Part shown: positions 17,925-26,071 of the stretch, in pieces
Layout: each line of letters opens with the position of its first letter
Numbering within the stretch: the stretch's first letter is position 1
Origin: Undibacterium hunanense
Lineage (GTDB): Bacteria > Pseudomonadota > Gammaproteobacteria > Burkholderiales > Burkholderiaceae_D
Length of the DNA stretch: 64,000 nt
Assembly (NCBI RefSeq): GCF_014284335.1
Contig: NZ_JACOGF010000014.1
Span: 108,119-172,118, forward strand
Direction: 5' to 3'
The notes under the pieces: generated by a model
Told to the model about the DNA's origin: nothing
Database searches by the model: none
What the model saw: only the letters and a program-made list of their open reading frames with translations
Position numbers and translations under genes: made by a program

Positions 17925-19378
17925 ACACTGTTGCGGCCATTTTCCTTGGCCTGGTACAGGGCCTGATCAGCGCGTTCAAACACACTGTCTTCAGTATCCT
18001 TGTCGCGGCATTCTGCCACCCCCATGCTGACCGTGATGGACAGGCGGGTGCGGGTCAGGTCGGTGGTGCGCGAAAAATCATTGTTGGCGATGGTATTGCG
18101 CAGGTTTTCGGCTATCGACGTGGCTTTTTCCAGCGTACAGTTTTTCAACAGGATCAGGAATTCTTCTCCACCCCAGCGGCAGATGATGTCGCTTTCACGC
18201 AGTGAACGCTTGGCGATCAGTGAAATTTCCTTGAGTACATGGTCGCCGACCAGATGTCCCTGCTTGTCATTGATTTTCTTGAAAAAATCGATATCCAGCA
18301 AGACCACGCACATGGGCTGGCGTGAGCGTTCACCATCCAGCAGGGCCTGCTGAAAGACGAAGTCAAAAGCCTGACGGTTCAACAGATTGGTCAGAGTATC
18401 GGTAGAGGCTGATTTTTCCAGACGTTTTTGATAGCGTCTTACCGTCACCAGCAAAATGATCAGCACCAGGATCGTGATCCCTGCACTCACTGCTATGTTG
18501 ATGAGGAAGACATTTTGCAGCGGTTTGATTTCATTGCTGGTTTCCTGCTCTACCAGCAAATGCCAGCCCAGTTCAGGAATGAAGCGGGAATTAACCAGGA
18601 TGGTTTCATTATCTGACTTATATTCCAGGTGCTGGGATTCGCTTTTGCGGTTGCCCAGTATCTGTTGCGCCAGGCCACTGATGCCGGGCATGTTGCTCAG
18701 ATTGCTGCGTATCTTTTTCATGTTGTTGCCAGCCAGAGCGATATTGCCTTTCTGGTCGACGAAAAAGATATTCCTGCGAAAACGCGCCTGATAACTGTCG
18801 ATCAGGGTCTTCATGGTATCAAGCGTCATGCCTATACCGGTGGCACCAATAAACTTGCCGGAATAATCGACAATCCTGTAATTGATGAAGATGGTCATGG
18901 TGTCACGATTGGCCATGTCGGCATCGACATTGGTTTCGTAGTCTGCTTTCTGATTACGGATGCGAAAAAACCATTGATCGCGTGGCTCGGTTTCGCTGAC
19001 AGCTTTCAGCACCCCATCTGCGGTGTAATACTGGTGACTTTGTTCGGATACCAGAAAGCTGGAAATAGCGTGATTCTTGAGTTTGATTTCTTTCAGGTAT
19101 TTGGCGATCAGATCCTTGTCCTCTTCGCCATTGATGATCCAGTCACGCAAAAACGTGTCATGCGCCATTTGTGATGAAACAAATACGGGACGCAAGATAT
19201 CTTTTTGAATTTCGGAATAGACATTGTCGCCGGTGATGGGCAGGGTCTGTTCGGATATACCCTGCTGTATGACATCACGGGATACGATAAACGACGTTAC
19301 GGTGGTGGAGACAAAACCTGCAATCAGGATCAGGGATAGCCATACCAGCAGACCGTATTTTTTTAACATTGTTTGCAT
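17909..19378 (-). CDS. dCache-GGDEF diguanylate cyclase
   Basis: Membrane protein (489 residues) expected to make cyclic di-GMP from two GTP. A membrane helix (about 10-32), a periplasmic dCache-like sensor (about 35-280, with YYTADG and FRIRNQ blocks), a second helix (about 285-310) and a cytoplasmic GGDEF domain follow in order. The active site reads GGEEF (403-407), an active variant. An inhibitory I-site RESD lies at 394-397, five residues before it, so product inhibition is likely. It stands alone, in a separate unit from its neighbours; c-di-GMP commonly controls exopolysaccharide and adhesion. Confidence 0.9.
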   Translation of the reverse strand: MQTMLKKYGLLVWLSLILIAGFVSTTVTSFIVSRDVIQQGISEQTLPITGDNVYSEIQKDILRPVFVSSQMAHDTFLRDWIINGEEDKDLIAKYLKEIKLKNHAISSFLVSEQSHQYYTADGVLKAVSETEPRDQWFFRIRNQKADYETNVDADMANRDTMTIFINYRIVDYSGKFIGATGIGMTLDTMKTLIDSYQARFRRNIFFVDQKGNIALAGNNMKKIRSNLSNMPGISGLAQQILGNRKSESQHLEYKSDNETILVNSRFIPELGWHLLVEQETSNEIKPLQNVFLINIAVSAGITILVLIILLVTVRRYQKRLEKSASTDTLTNLLNRQAFDFVFQQALLDGERSRQPMCVVLLDIDFFKKINDKQGHLVGDHVLKEISLIAKRSLRESDIICRWGGEEFLILLKNCTLEKATSIAENLRNTIANNDFSRTTDLTRTRLSITVSMGVAECRDKDTEDSVFERADQALYQAKENGRNSVYFSE

Positions 19379-19626
19379 GAATGATAGACGGAGCGTAAGC
19401 GTGAGGTTTGCCGCAAGATAATACTATAAACCCATGCATTTTCAGGGGTATTTGCTCACCCATCATTGCCTAAAATCATCACTTTGATGCCAGATACGAT
19501 GAAATTTAAGTTGATTGTTATCGATTATTCCCGATTATTTGCAATTTTTGGTGGTAGTTGCGATTTGTGGGCTTTTTCATGCTGTTGAAATACCTGCACA
19601 TGCCTTCAGGTGCATGACGCACGAAA

Positions 19627-19651
19627 AAAATGCCGCAGATTGCGGCATTTT
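19627..19651 (-). terminator. Rho-independent terminator beyond repeat copy B
   Basis: AAAATGCCGCA (19627-19637) pairs with TGCGGCATTTT (19641-19651) around a 3-base loop. On the minus strand the stem runs into a T-tract (the A-run at 19624-19630). It most likely ends transcripts of the glycine-zipper gene, with repeat copy B lying between that gene's stop and this terminator. The rest of the 435-bp spacer 19379-19813 is the upstream region of the GGDEF gene, where I see no definite promoter. Confidence 0.72.
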
Positions 19652-19669
19652 CCTATCCCCTCGGCTAGC

Positions 19670-19817
19670 TTAAGAACCTGTTTACGATCTGTAGCGAGCG
19701 GGCGTCAGCGGGGTGAAGAGCAGCGCAAAAAGCGGAATGTACTTCGGTACATGAGCATTTTGAGCAGCACATGAGCCCCGATCACGCTCGCGCAGTAAGA
19801 TCGCAAACAGGTTCTAA
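19670..19817. repeat. Dispersed ~150-bp self-complementary repeat, copy B (intact ends)
   Basis: 148 bp bounded by terminal inverted repeats: TTAAGAACCTGTTTACGATC on the left (from 19670) and its near-complement GATCGCAAACAGGTTCTAA on the right (to 19817). The centre is a hairpin TGTAC-ttcg-GTACA flanked by further imperfectly paired blocks, so the whole unit could fold back on itself. It shares long blocks with copy A (8523-8674). The right terminus provides the stop codon (19814-19816) of the glycine-zipper gene. No coding potential; it looks like a non-autonomous, MITE- or REP-like element. Confidence 0.82.
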
Positions 19818-20365
19818 GGACGTGGCGTCAGTGAAACATGCAGGCGCAGGCGTGAACCCGGATCATATGGCATGACGGATGTGTAAGTACGGTTTTGGTA
19901 TTCATAGGTGACGGCATAGCCATTGGTGCGTGATTCCCAGTGGTCTATGTTGCGACATTGACGTACCGGACGGCTTTCATACACAGGCTGGCTATTGTTG
20001 TAATTATTGTTATTGTCATTATTGTCAACACGATCGCCGACAATTGCGCCCGTCAATGCACCTGCCGCAGCTGCGGCAATACGGCCATTCCCGCCGCCGA
20101 CCTGGCTACCCAGCAAACCACCGGCGATACCGCCAATGATGGCACCACCATTGCTGCGTTCAGCCTGTCTTTGCGGAACCTGACGCTGGCTGGTTTCGTA
20201 TTCGGTACGGCATTCCTGGCGTGGTACATTGACTTGCTCAATTTGTGGCGTAACGCTGACGACACGCGCAAAATCATCAAAGTCAGCGGCATGGGCAACA
20301 GGAAGTGCAATGCCCAATGTCACTACGGAAGCCATTTTGGACAGAGTATTGAAGGAAATAGTCAT
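19814..20365 (-). CDS. Glycine-zipper 2TM domain protein, exported
   Basis: Protein of 183 residues with a signal peptide (1-26, ending AHA). A glycine-zipper segment of GxxxG repeats (GGAIIGGIAGGLLG and onward, about residues 72-112) is followed by an Asn/Asp-rich linker and a C-terminal domain with two conserved-looking cysteines (RQC, and REC earlier). Related proteins (SlyB/OmpA-like, RcsF-adjacent types) sit in the outer membrane or periplasm; the precise role is unknown. The TAG stop lies in the terminal repeat of element B, so the last residues may have been altered by the insertion. Confidence 0.78.
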   Translation of the reverse strand: MTISFNTLSKMASVVTLGIALPVAHAADFDDFARVVSVTPQIEQVNVPRQECRTEYETSQRQVPQRQAERSNGGAIIGGIAGGLLGSQVGGGNGRIAAAAAGALTGAIVGDRVDNNDNNNNYNNSQPVYESRPVRQCRNIDHWESRTNGYAVTYEYQNRTYTSVMPYDPGSRLRLHVSLTPRP

Positions 20366-20651
20366 GTTTTACCTCTTTTGACGTGGATTGTACGCAAAAC
20401 CGCTGTATTTGCCCTTGTTCAGGCTGATCACATGGGCAGCCGGGGCTGATTCACAGTCATGGCGATTTTGCTTTGGTCCTGTGATAGTCTCTATTTAACG
20501 TCTGAACTCAAAAAAAGAAGACATAAAAGTGTAAGTGTGTGTTTCAAAGAGCTTCTTGTACTTTAATTAATTACCCTCATATTCAGCTTTCGTGTGGTTG
20601 TGCGGCAGTGCGTCCGTATGCTCATTGGTATTAAACCGGATTGGAGACTCT

Positions 20652-21041
20652 ATGCAATTGCTTTGGACTTCCTGGCTGACTGTCGCAGTGCTGGGGCTTT
20701 ATTTATGGATTATCTACAAGGTCGGCAATGCCCGTGCCACGTTTCAGATCAAGGCACCTGCCGTCGATGGCCCGCCAGAGTTTTTGCGTGTTTTGCGTGT
20801 GCATGCCAATACCGTAGAGCAAATGGTCCTGTTTTTTCCGGCGCTATGGTTATGCGCGCTCTGGACGGGCGATAAACTGGCCGCAGCCCTGGGCCTGGTC
20901 TGGCTGGTAGGCCGTTTCATGTATGCCGTTGCGTATTACAGCGATGCCAGCAAACGGTCCATGGGCTTCATGATTTCCCTTTTGGCGGCCCTGGGTCTGT
21001 TGTTGGCGGCGATGACTGGAATGAGCGGGGTGCTGAAATGA
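20652..21041 (+). CDS. MAPEG family membrane protein
   Basis: Small integral membrane protein (about 129 residues, four hydrophobic segments). The FLRVLRVHANTVEQM block matches the E-x-R-x-x-R-x-H-x-N-x-x-E pattern of MAPEG (glutathione-dependent or eicosanoid-type membrane enzymes). The ATG at 20652 is chosen because GGAG lies 8 bases before it. Its end overlaps the AI-2E transporter gene by 4 bp. The upstream 286-bp spacer shared with the glycine-zipper gene is AT-rich, without a definite operator. The bacterial substrate is unknown; glutathione genes lie 1.6 kb downstream. Confidence 0.82.
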   Translation: MQLLWTSWLTVAVLGLYLWIIYKVGNARATFQIKAPAVDGPPEFLRVLRVHANTVEQMVLFFPALWLCALWTGDKLAAALGLVWLVGRFMYAVAYYSDASKRSMGFMISLLAALGLLLAAMTGMSGVLK

Positions 21042-22066
21042 AAGGCAAGTCTTTGCTGGAATCCAGCCAGTTATCTGCCTCGGTATGGGCATCTTATGTG
21101 TTGGCGGCCATTGCTTTGTTGCTGGTATTGAAAGCGGGCCTGGTGGTGGCGCTGTTTTCTGGCTTACTGGTTTTTTCTTTGATACACGTCATGGCACCCG
21201 CCATAGAAAGGCGCTTCAAACACCGCCAGCCGCGTATGATTGCCGTGGCATTTTTATCCTTTGTGATGATAATCGCCGTCATCGTGGTCATCTGGGGTGT
21301 ACATGTGTTCTTGCGCAGCGATGCAGGAAATTTGCATAATTTGCTGCAAAGACTCGCCGACATTATCGAAGCCTCGCGCAGTCAGTTGCCCGAGTGGGTA
21401 AGTACCAACTTGCCGGAAGATGTCGATGATTTAAGAAGCATCATGACAGACTGGTTGCGTGAACATGCTGGCGAAGCCAAGCAACTGGTGCCGGAAGCAG
21501 GTCACCTGATCGTGCATTTGTTGCTGGGTATGATCATAGGCAGCATGGTTGCCCTGCGTGATGCCAGTGGTGACCGCAATAACAAACCTTTTGCTGCTGC
21601 CATGCTGCAAAGGGTCAGCAACCTGGGGCAGATTTTCCATAAAATCGTGTTTGCGCAGGTGCAGATATCCTTGATCAATACGGTAATGACAGCAATCTAC
21701 CTGTTCGCGATCTTGCCGATGGCGGGCATACACCTGCCGCTGACCAAGACCATGATCGCCATTACCTTTGTGGCTGGGCTGATACCGGTAGCCGGTAATA
21801 TCATTTCAAATACCGTGATCGTGATTGTTGCCTTGTCTCATTCACTGAATGTGGCTATCGCCTCTCTGGTATTCATGATCGTGATACATAAAGCAGAATA
21901 CTTTCTGAATGCGCGCATTATCGGTGCCCAGGTAAATGCCCGGGCCTGGGAATTGCTGACAGCCATTCTGGTCATGGAAACCCTGTTCGGCGTGCCAGGT
22001 GTGGTGGCGGCCCCCGTGTTTTATGCCTACATCAAGAAAGAACTCAGTGATCGAGGGCTGGTTTGA
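21038..22066 (+). CDS. AI-2E family (PerM/YdiK-like) transporter
   Basis: Inner-membrane protein of 342 residues with about eight hydrophobic segments and a soluble loop between the third and fourth (about residues 90-155). The C-terminal half carries the family-typical GLIPVAGNIISNTVIVIVAL-like region and PVFYAYIKKEL end. Family members export small molecules or ions (TqsA exports AI-2; others are Na+/H+ antiporters), so the substrate is open. Translationally coupled to the MAPEG gene (ATGA overlap). Confidence 0.85.
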   Translation: MKGKSLLESSQLSASVWASYVLAAIALLLVLKAGLVVALFSGLLVFSLIHVMAPAIERRFKHRQPRMIAVAFLSFVMIIAVIVVIWGVHVFLRSDAGNLHNLLQRLADIIEASRSQLPEWVSTNLPEDVDDLRSIMTDWLREHAGEAKQLVPEAGHLIVHLLLGMIIGSMVALRDASGDRNNKPFAAAMLQRVSNLGQIFHKIVFAQVQISLINTVMTAIYLFAILPMAGIHLPLTKTMIAITFVAGLIPVAGNIISNTVIVIVALSHSLNVAIASLVFMIVIHKAEYFLNARIIGAQVNARAWELLTAILVMETLFGVPGVVAAPVFYAYIKKELSDRGLV

Positions 22067-22106
22067 TGTTGCCAGAATTTTATTAATTTTAATGATGAAA
22101 AGGTAA

Positions 22107-22412
22107 ATGATGATATTGGAAATCGCCGACATTCGTATTCATGCTGGTCAACAGGCTGAATTTGATGCTGCCATACAGCGTGGTCTGGCAGAAGTGATAC
22201 AGCATGCCCAGGGCTTTCTTGGTTTTAAAGTCAATAAAAGCATAGAGTCGCCAGAACGTTATGTCCTGATGATCCATTGGGCAACACTGGAAAACCATAC
22301 GATCGATTTTCGTGGTTCGGAAGCCTTCCAGCAGTGGCGTGCCATCGTCGGTCCTTATTTTGCGGCGGCACCTGTGGTCGAGCATTTTGATCTGCTGGCA
22401 GAGTCAAGCTGA
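22107..22412 (+). CDS. Antibiotic biosynthesis monooxygenase (ABM)-fold protein
   Basis: Dimeric alpha-beta barrel protein of 101 residues. The sequence from IADIRIHAGQQAEFDAAI through GFLGFKVNKSIESPERYVLMIHW fits ABM-domain proteins, a group that includes small cofactor-free oxygenases and proteins with no known activity. No signal peptide. It follows the AI-2E gene by 40 bp and may be its operon partner. Confidence 0.8.
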   Translation: MMILEIADIRIHAGQQAEFDAAIQRGLAEVIQHAQGFLGFKVNKSIESPERYVLMIHWATLENHTIDFRGSEAFQQWRAIVGPYFAAAPVVEHFDLLAESS

Positions 22413-22618
22413 AGCTGACGGTTTTTTTCTGGTAGTAAGTAGTATTTGGCGAGCCTGACTTGATTCTGGGCATTTCATCCCAAGCTTAGGCAGCGATACC
22501 GTGCTCCAGCGTGGCGCGGTGTCGTCTGCTTTTGTTGTCACCTGCGTGCGTTGTCCGGGATGCATGACCATGGAAGCAAGTCAATTTGGCAAAAAACCTG
22601 CACTACAAAAAGGTCATT

Positions 22619-23917
22619 ATGGTTCCGCATCTCGTTACCGCTCTCAACGGTCCCCTGCTCGATCTCGAAAAGAAGATACTCGAAGCTACTCCCGCGATTG
22701 AACGCTGGTTTCGCCTTGAATGGCAGGAACATACACCGCCTTTCTATTGTTCCGTCGATCTGCGCAATGCCGGTTTCAAACTGGCACCGGTAGACACCAA
22801 TTTATTTCCAGGTGGTTTTAATAATCTGGCATCAGAAATGTTACCGCTGGCGGTGCAGGCTGCCATGGCGGCGATAGAGAAATATTGTCCGGATGCCAAA
22901 AATTTGCTGGTGATCCCCGAAAGCCATACGCGCAACGTGTTTTATTTGCAAAACATCGCGCGCATGATGCAGATTTTCCGTCAGACCGGTCTGAACGTGC
23001 GCCTGGGTTCCCTGTCGGCGGATATTACCGAACCAACCCCGATTGATTTGCCCGATGGCAGCCAACTGGTGCTGGAACCGCTGGAGCGTTCTGCCAATGG
23101 CCGTCGTTTAGGCCTGAAGAATTTCGACCCATGCACGATCTTGCTGAACAACGATCTGTCGGCAGGCATCCCGGCGATACTGGAAGATATCAACGAACAA
23201 ACCTTGCTGCCGCCCCTGCATGCGGGCTGGGCTTTGCGTCGCAAGAGCAATCACTTCCATGCCTACGACGAAGTGGTCAAGAAATTCGCCAAGATGGTGG
23301 ATATCGATCCCTGGATGCTGAACCCCTATTTTGCCAAGTGCAAGGACGTGAATTTCCAGGAACGCACCGGTGAAGATGCGCTGGTGGCGACCGTGGATAC
23401 CATCCTGGCCAAGATACGCAAGAAATACAAGGAATACGGCATCAAGGAAAAACCTTTCGTCATCGTCAAGGCGGATGCCGGCACCTATGGCATGGGCATC
23501 ATGACTGTGCATGATTCCAGCGAAGTGCGTGACCTCAATCGCAAACAGCGTAACAAGATGTCGGTCGTCAAGGATGGCATGGAAGTCCGTGATGTCATCG
23601 TGCAGGAAGGTGTCTATACCTTTGAACAGATCAATGAATCGGTAGCCGAACCAGTGGTCTACATGATAGATCGCTATGTGGTTGGCGGTTTTTACCGCGT
23701 GCATGAAGATCGTGGCGTCGATGAAAACCTGAATACCCCTGGCATGCATTTTGTACCACTGGCATTTGCCCAGCAACATGCAGTGCCGGACATGAAGGCC
23801 AAGCCGGGTACGGCAGCACCAAATCGTTTTTACATGTATGGTGTCGTTGCGCGCCTGGCATTGCTGGCTGCGTCGCTGGAGCTGGAAAAAACTGATCCCA
23901 ACCCAGAAGTGTACTAA
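22619..23917 (+). CDS. gshA: Glutamate-cysteine ligase
   Basis: First enzyme of glutathione synthesis, joining glutamate and cysteine with ATP. About 432 residues from the ATG at 22619, which has AAAGG 5-6 bases upstream; an in-frame ATG at 22586 is poorly preceded. The sequence matches the proteobacterial GshA subtype found in betaproteobacteria (PHLVTALNGPLLDLE start, VIPESHTRN, FVIVKADAGTYGMGIMTV). It is distinct from the E. coli enzyme. gshB follows 32 bp downstream. The 205 bp upstream (22413-22618) show no clear signal. Confidence 0.9.
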   Translation: MVPHLVTALNGPLLDLEKKILEATPAIERWFRLEWQEHTPPFYCSVDLRNAGFKLAPVDTNLFPGGFNNLASEMLPLAVQAAMAAIEKYCPDAKNLLVIPESHTRNVFYLQNIARMMQIFRQTGLNVRLGSLSADITEPTPIDLPDGSQLVLEPLERSANGRRLGLKNFDPCTILLNNDLSAGIPAILEDINEQTLLPPLHAGWALRRKSNHFHAYDEVVKKFAKMVDIDPWMLNPYFAKCKDVNFQERTGEDALVATVDTILAKIRKKYKEYGIKEKPFVIVKADAGTYGMGIMTVHDSSEVRDLNRKQRNKMSVVKDGMEVRDVIVQEGVYTFEQINESVAEPVVYMIDRYVVGGFYRVHEDRGVDENLNTPGMHFVPLAFAQQHAVPDMKAKPGTAAPNRFYMYGVVARLALLAASLELEKTDPNPEVY

Positions 23918-23949
23918 TTTCCGATTCGTCACCATTATTGAATATCGCC

Positions 23950-24909
23950 ATGAAAATCGCTTTCCTGACTGATCCGCTGTCGCAGTTCAAGACATATAAA
24001 GATTCCACTTACGCCATGATGGTGGAGGCGGGCAAGCGCGGTTATGCGGTGTATGCATTTGGCCCGGATGACATGGCGCTGGAAAGCGGCAAGGTGGTGG
24101 CGAATATCAGCCGCGTTATCCTCACTGGTGACAGCCATGACTGGTATCGCCTGGAAGCCGCAGAATCCCTGCCGCTGAGTGCCTTCGATGCGATCCTGCA
24201 ACGCAAGGACCCGCCTTTCGACATGGAATATATCTACTCGACCTATCTGCTGGAACTGGCAGAGCAGCAGGGTGCCAGGGTATTCAACAAGCCGGCAGCG
24301 ATACGCAATCATAATGAAAAACTCAGCATTGCCCAGTTCAGTCAGTTCACTGCACCGACGCTGGTAACACGTGACGAGCAAAGAATTCGCGCATTCCACC
24401 GTGAACATCAGGACATCATCCTGAAACCGCTGGATGGCATGGGCGGCACAGGTATTTTCCGTATTCGTGAAGATGGCATGAACCTGGGTTCTGTCATTGA
24501 GACTTTGACCGTAAACGGCAGCCGTACCATCATGGTGCAGCGCTATATTCCGGAAATTGTTCATGGTGACAAAAGGATATTGCTGATCGGTGGCAAAGTG
24601 GTACCGTTTTCACTTGCACGTATTCCGCAAAATGGCGAGGTGCGTGGCAATCTGGCCGCTGGTGGCCTGGGCGTGGCGCAGGAATTGTCAGCAAGTGACC
24701 TTGAGATTGCACAGACTTTGGCGCCCGAACTTTATCAAAGAGGCTTGTTGCTGGTAGGATTAGATGTAATTGGCAGTAAGCTGACTGAAGTCAACGTGAC
24801 CAGCCCAACCTGTTTCCAGGAAATTACCCAGCAAAAGGGATTCAATGTTGCTGCAATGTTCATTGATGCACTGGAAGCCGCAGTGGATGAGCATGTTGGT
24901 AACGATTAA
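23950..24909 (+). CDS. gshB: Glutathione synthetase
   Basis: ATP-grasp enzyme adding glycine to gamma-glutamylcysteine. About 319 residues from the ATG at 23950 (MKIAFLTDPLSQF); a TTG at 23938 is in frame but less likely. Recognisable blocks are DPPFDMEYIYSTYLLEL, the ATP-grasp loop KPLDGMGGTGIFR, and EVNVTSPTCFQEI near the C-terminus. It directly follows gshA, and the PTS genes begin 94 bp downstream. Confidence 0.94.
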   Translation: MKIAFLTDPLSQFKTYKDSTYAMMVEAGKRGYAVYAFGPDDMALESGKVVANISRVILTGDSHDWYRLEAAESLPLSAFDAILQRKDPPFDMEYIYSTYLLELAEQQGARVFNKPAAIRNHNEKLSIAQFSQFTAPTLVTRDEQRIRAFHREHQDIILKPLDGMGGTGIFRIREDGMNLGSVIETLTVNGSRTIMVQRYIPEIVHGDKRILLIGGKVVPFSLARIPQNGEVRGNLAAGGLGVAQELSASDLEIAQTLAPELYQRGLLLVGLDVIGSKLTEVNVTSPTCFQEITQQKGFNVAAMFIDALEAAVDEHVGND

Positions 24910-25003
24910 TGAAAGCTGATGTTATTTTGTTCAGTGCCGCCTGAATAAACAAGATTTCCCGACAAACATGATCACCACTTTCCCCCGTAAGAACTGAATA
25001 GAT

Positions 25004-25411
25004 ATGGTTGGCATACTTTTGATGACGCATGCACCGCTGGGTACTGCCTTTATGCAGGCCGCAGCCCATGTTTTTCGTGGCATGCCCGAGCGCTTTGAAG
25101 CGATCGATGTGATAGCCGACCAGAATATCGATGAAGTCAACCGTCTGGCACGGGAAGCCGTGCAGCGTCTGGATGATGGTTCCGGTGTGCTGGTGATTAC
25201 GGATGTCATGGGGGGAACTCCGTCGAATTGTTGCCGTCAACTGGGTGATCCGGACCGGGTCGCCATCATTGCCGGCATCAGTCTGCCCATGTTGCTGCGG
25301 GCGATTACCTATCGTAGTGATGCGCTGGACGTGGTAGTGGAAATGGCACTGGCTGGTGGTCAGAATGGTGCCATCCGTCTGGATAACCGCGTTCGCCTTT
25401 CACAGAACTAA
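25004..25411 (+). CDS. PTS EIIA component, mannose/sorbose (EIIA-Man) type
   Basis: Phosphocarrier of 135 residues. The phospho-accepting histidine is H9 (LMTHAPLG), and DVMGGTPSN is the conserved dimer motif of EIIA-Man domains. No EIIB, EIIC or EIID is encoded nearby. It therefore probably belongs to a regulatory phosphorelay, as known for similar clusters in beta- and alphaproteobacteria. HPr follows after 17 bp. Confidence 0.9.
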   Translation: MVGILLMTHAPLGTAFMQAAAHVFRGMPERFEAIDVIADQNIDEVNRLAREAVQRLDDGSGVLVITDVMGGTPSNCCRQLGDPDRVAIIAGISLPMLLRAITYRSDALDVVVEMALAGGQNGAIRLDNRVRLSQN

Positions 25412-25428
25412 TTGAAAGAAAGTAAAGC

Positions 25429-25698
25429 ATGATTCAACAGGAAATCGAAATTGTGAACAAACTGGGCCTGCATGCACGTGCTTCAGCCAAGTTCACACAA
25501 ACTGCCAGCAAGTTCAAAGCCGAAGTCTGGCTGACGCGCAACAATCGTCGTGTGAACGGCAAATCCATCATGGGTGTGATGATGCTGGCGGCAGGTAAGG
25601 GTAGCAAAGTATTGCTGGAAACCGACGGGGCCGATGAGCAGGCATGTTTCGATGCGATAGTCGGCCTGGTCAACGACAAGTTTGGTGAAGGCGAATAA
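25429..25698 (+). CDS. ptsH: HPr phosphocarrier protein
   Basis: Small phosphocarrier (89 residues) passing phosphate from EI to EIIA. H15 lies in the LHARAS motif, and S46 in NGKSIMGVMML is in the position of the regulatory serine used by HPr kinase. The gene is second in the EIIA-HPr-EI set. Confidence 0.95.
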   Translation: MIQQEIEIVNKLGLHARASAKFTQTASKFKAEVWLTRNNRRVNGKSIMGVMMLAAGKGSKVLLETDGADEQACFDAIVGLVNDKFGEGE

Positions 25699-26071
25699 AG
25701 CGATGACGCTGCAGATGCTCTGCCAGATTTGAAACAAAGCATGTCAGCATCAACCGGCCAGCATCAATCTGTATCAGCCCATATCAGCCCATCTTAACCA
25801 ATAAGCGGGCTCCGGATTTTGAGCAGTAGTGGTGGTTTTACGGGCACCTGATTCTTGCAGTAATCAGGCCGGGTTGAACAGTGAAGAAACTGCTGTAGAT
25901 GAAACAAATGGCAACATATTCTACATTGTTGCTTTAGCTATATTCTGTTAAGTTGTTCATTCTTGAATAGACCTATAAGCGGATGTCTCATCCTTTGAGG
26001 CACACAAGAAATGACAACAGGGTTGCATGGTGGTAGGCACCCTGGATTATTGCAATTTTGGGGGACAAGGC
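25699..26071 (+). other. 373-bp spacer between ptsH and ptsI
   Basis: Unusually long gap inside a set that is normally tightly packed. It contains a short hairpin, CCTGATT (25847-25853) with AATCAGG (25862-25868), a run of TCAGC-type repeats near 25745-25795, and an AT-rich stretch near 25905-25970 that could hold a separate ptsI promoter. No credible ORF. Confidence 0.5.
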
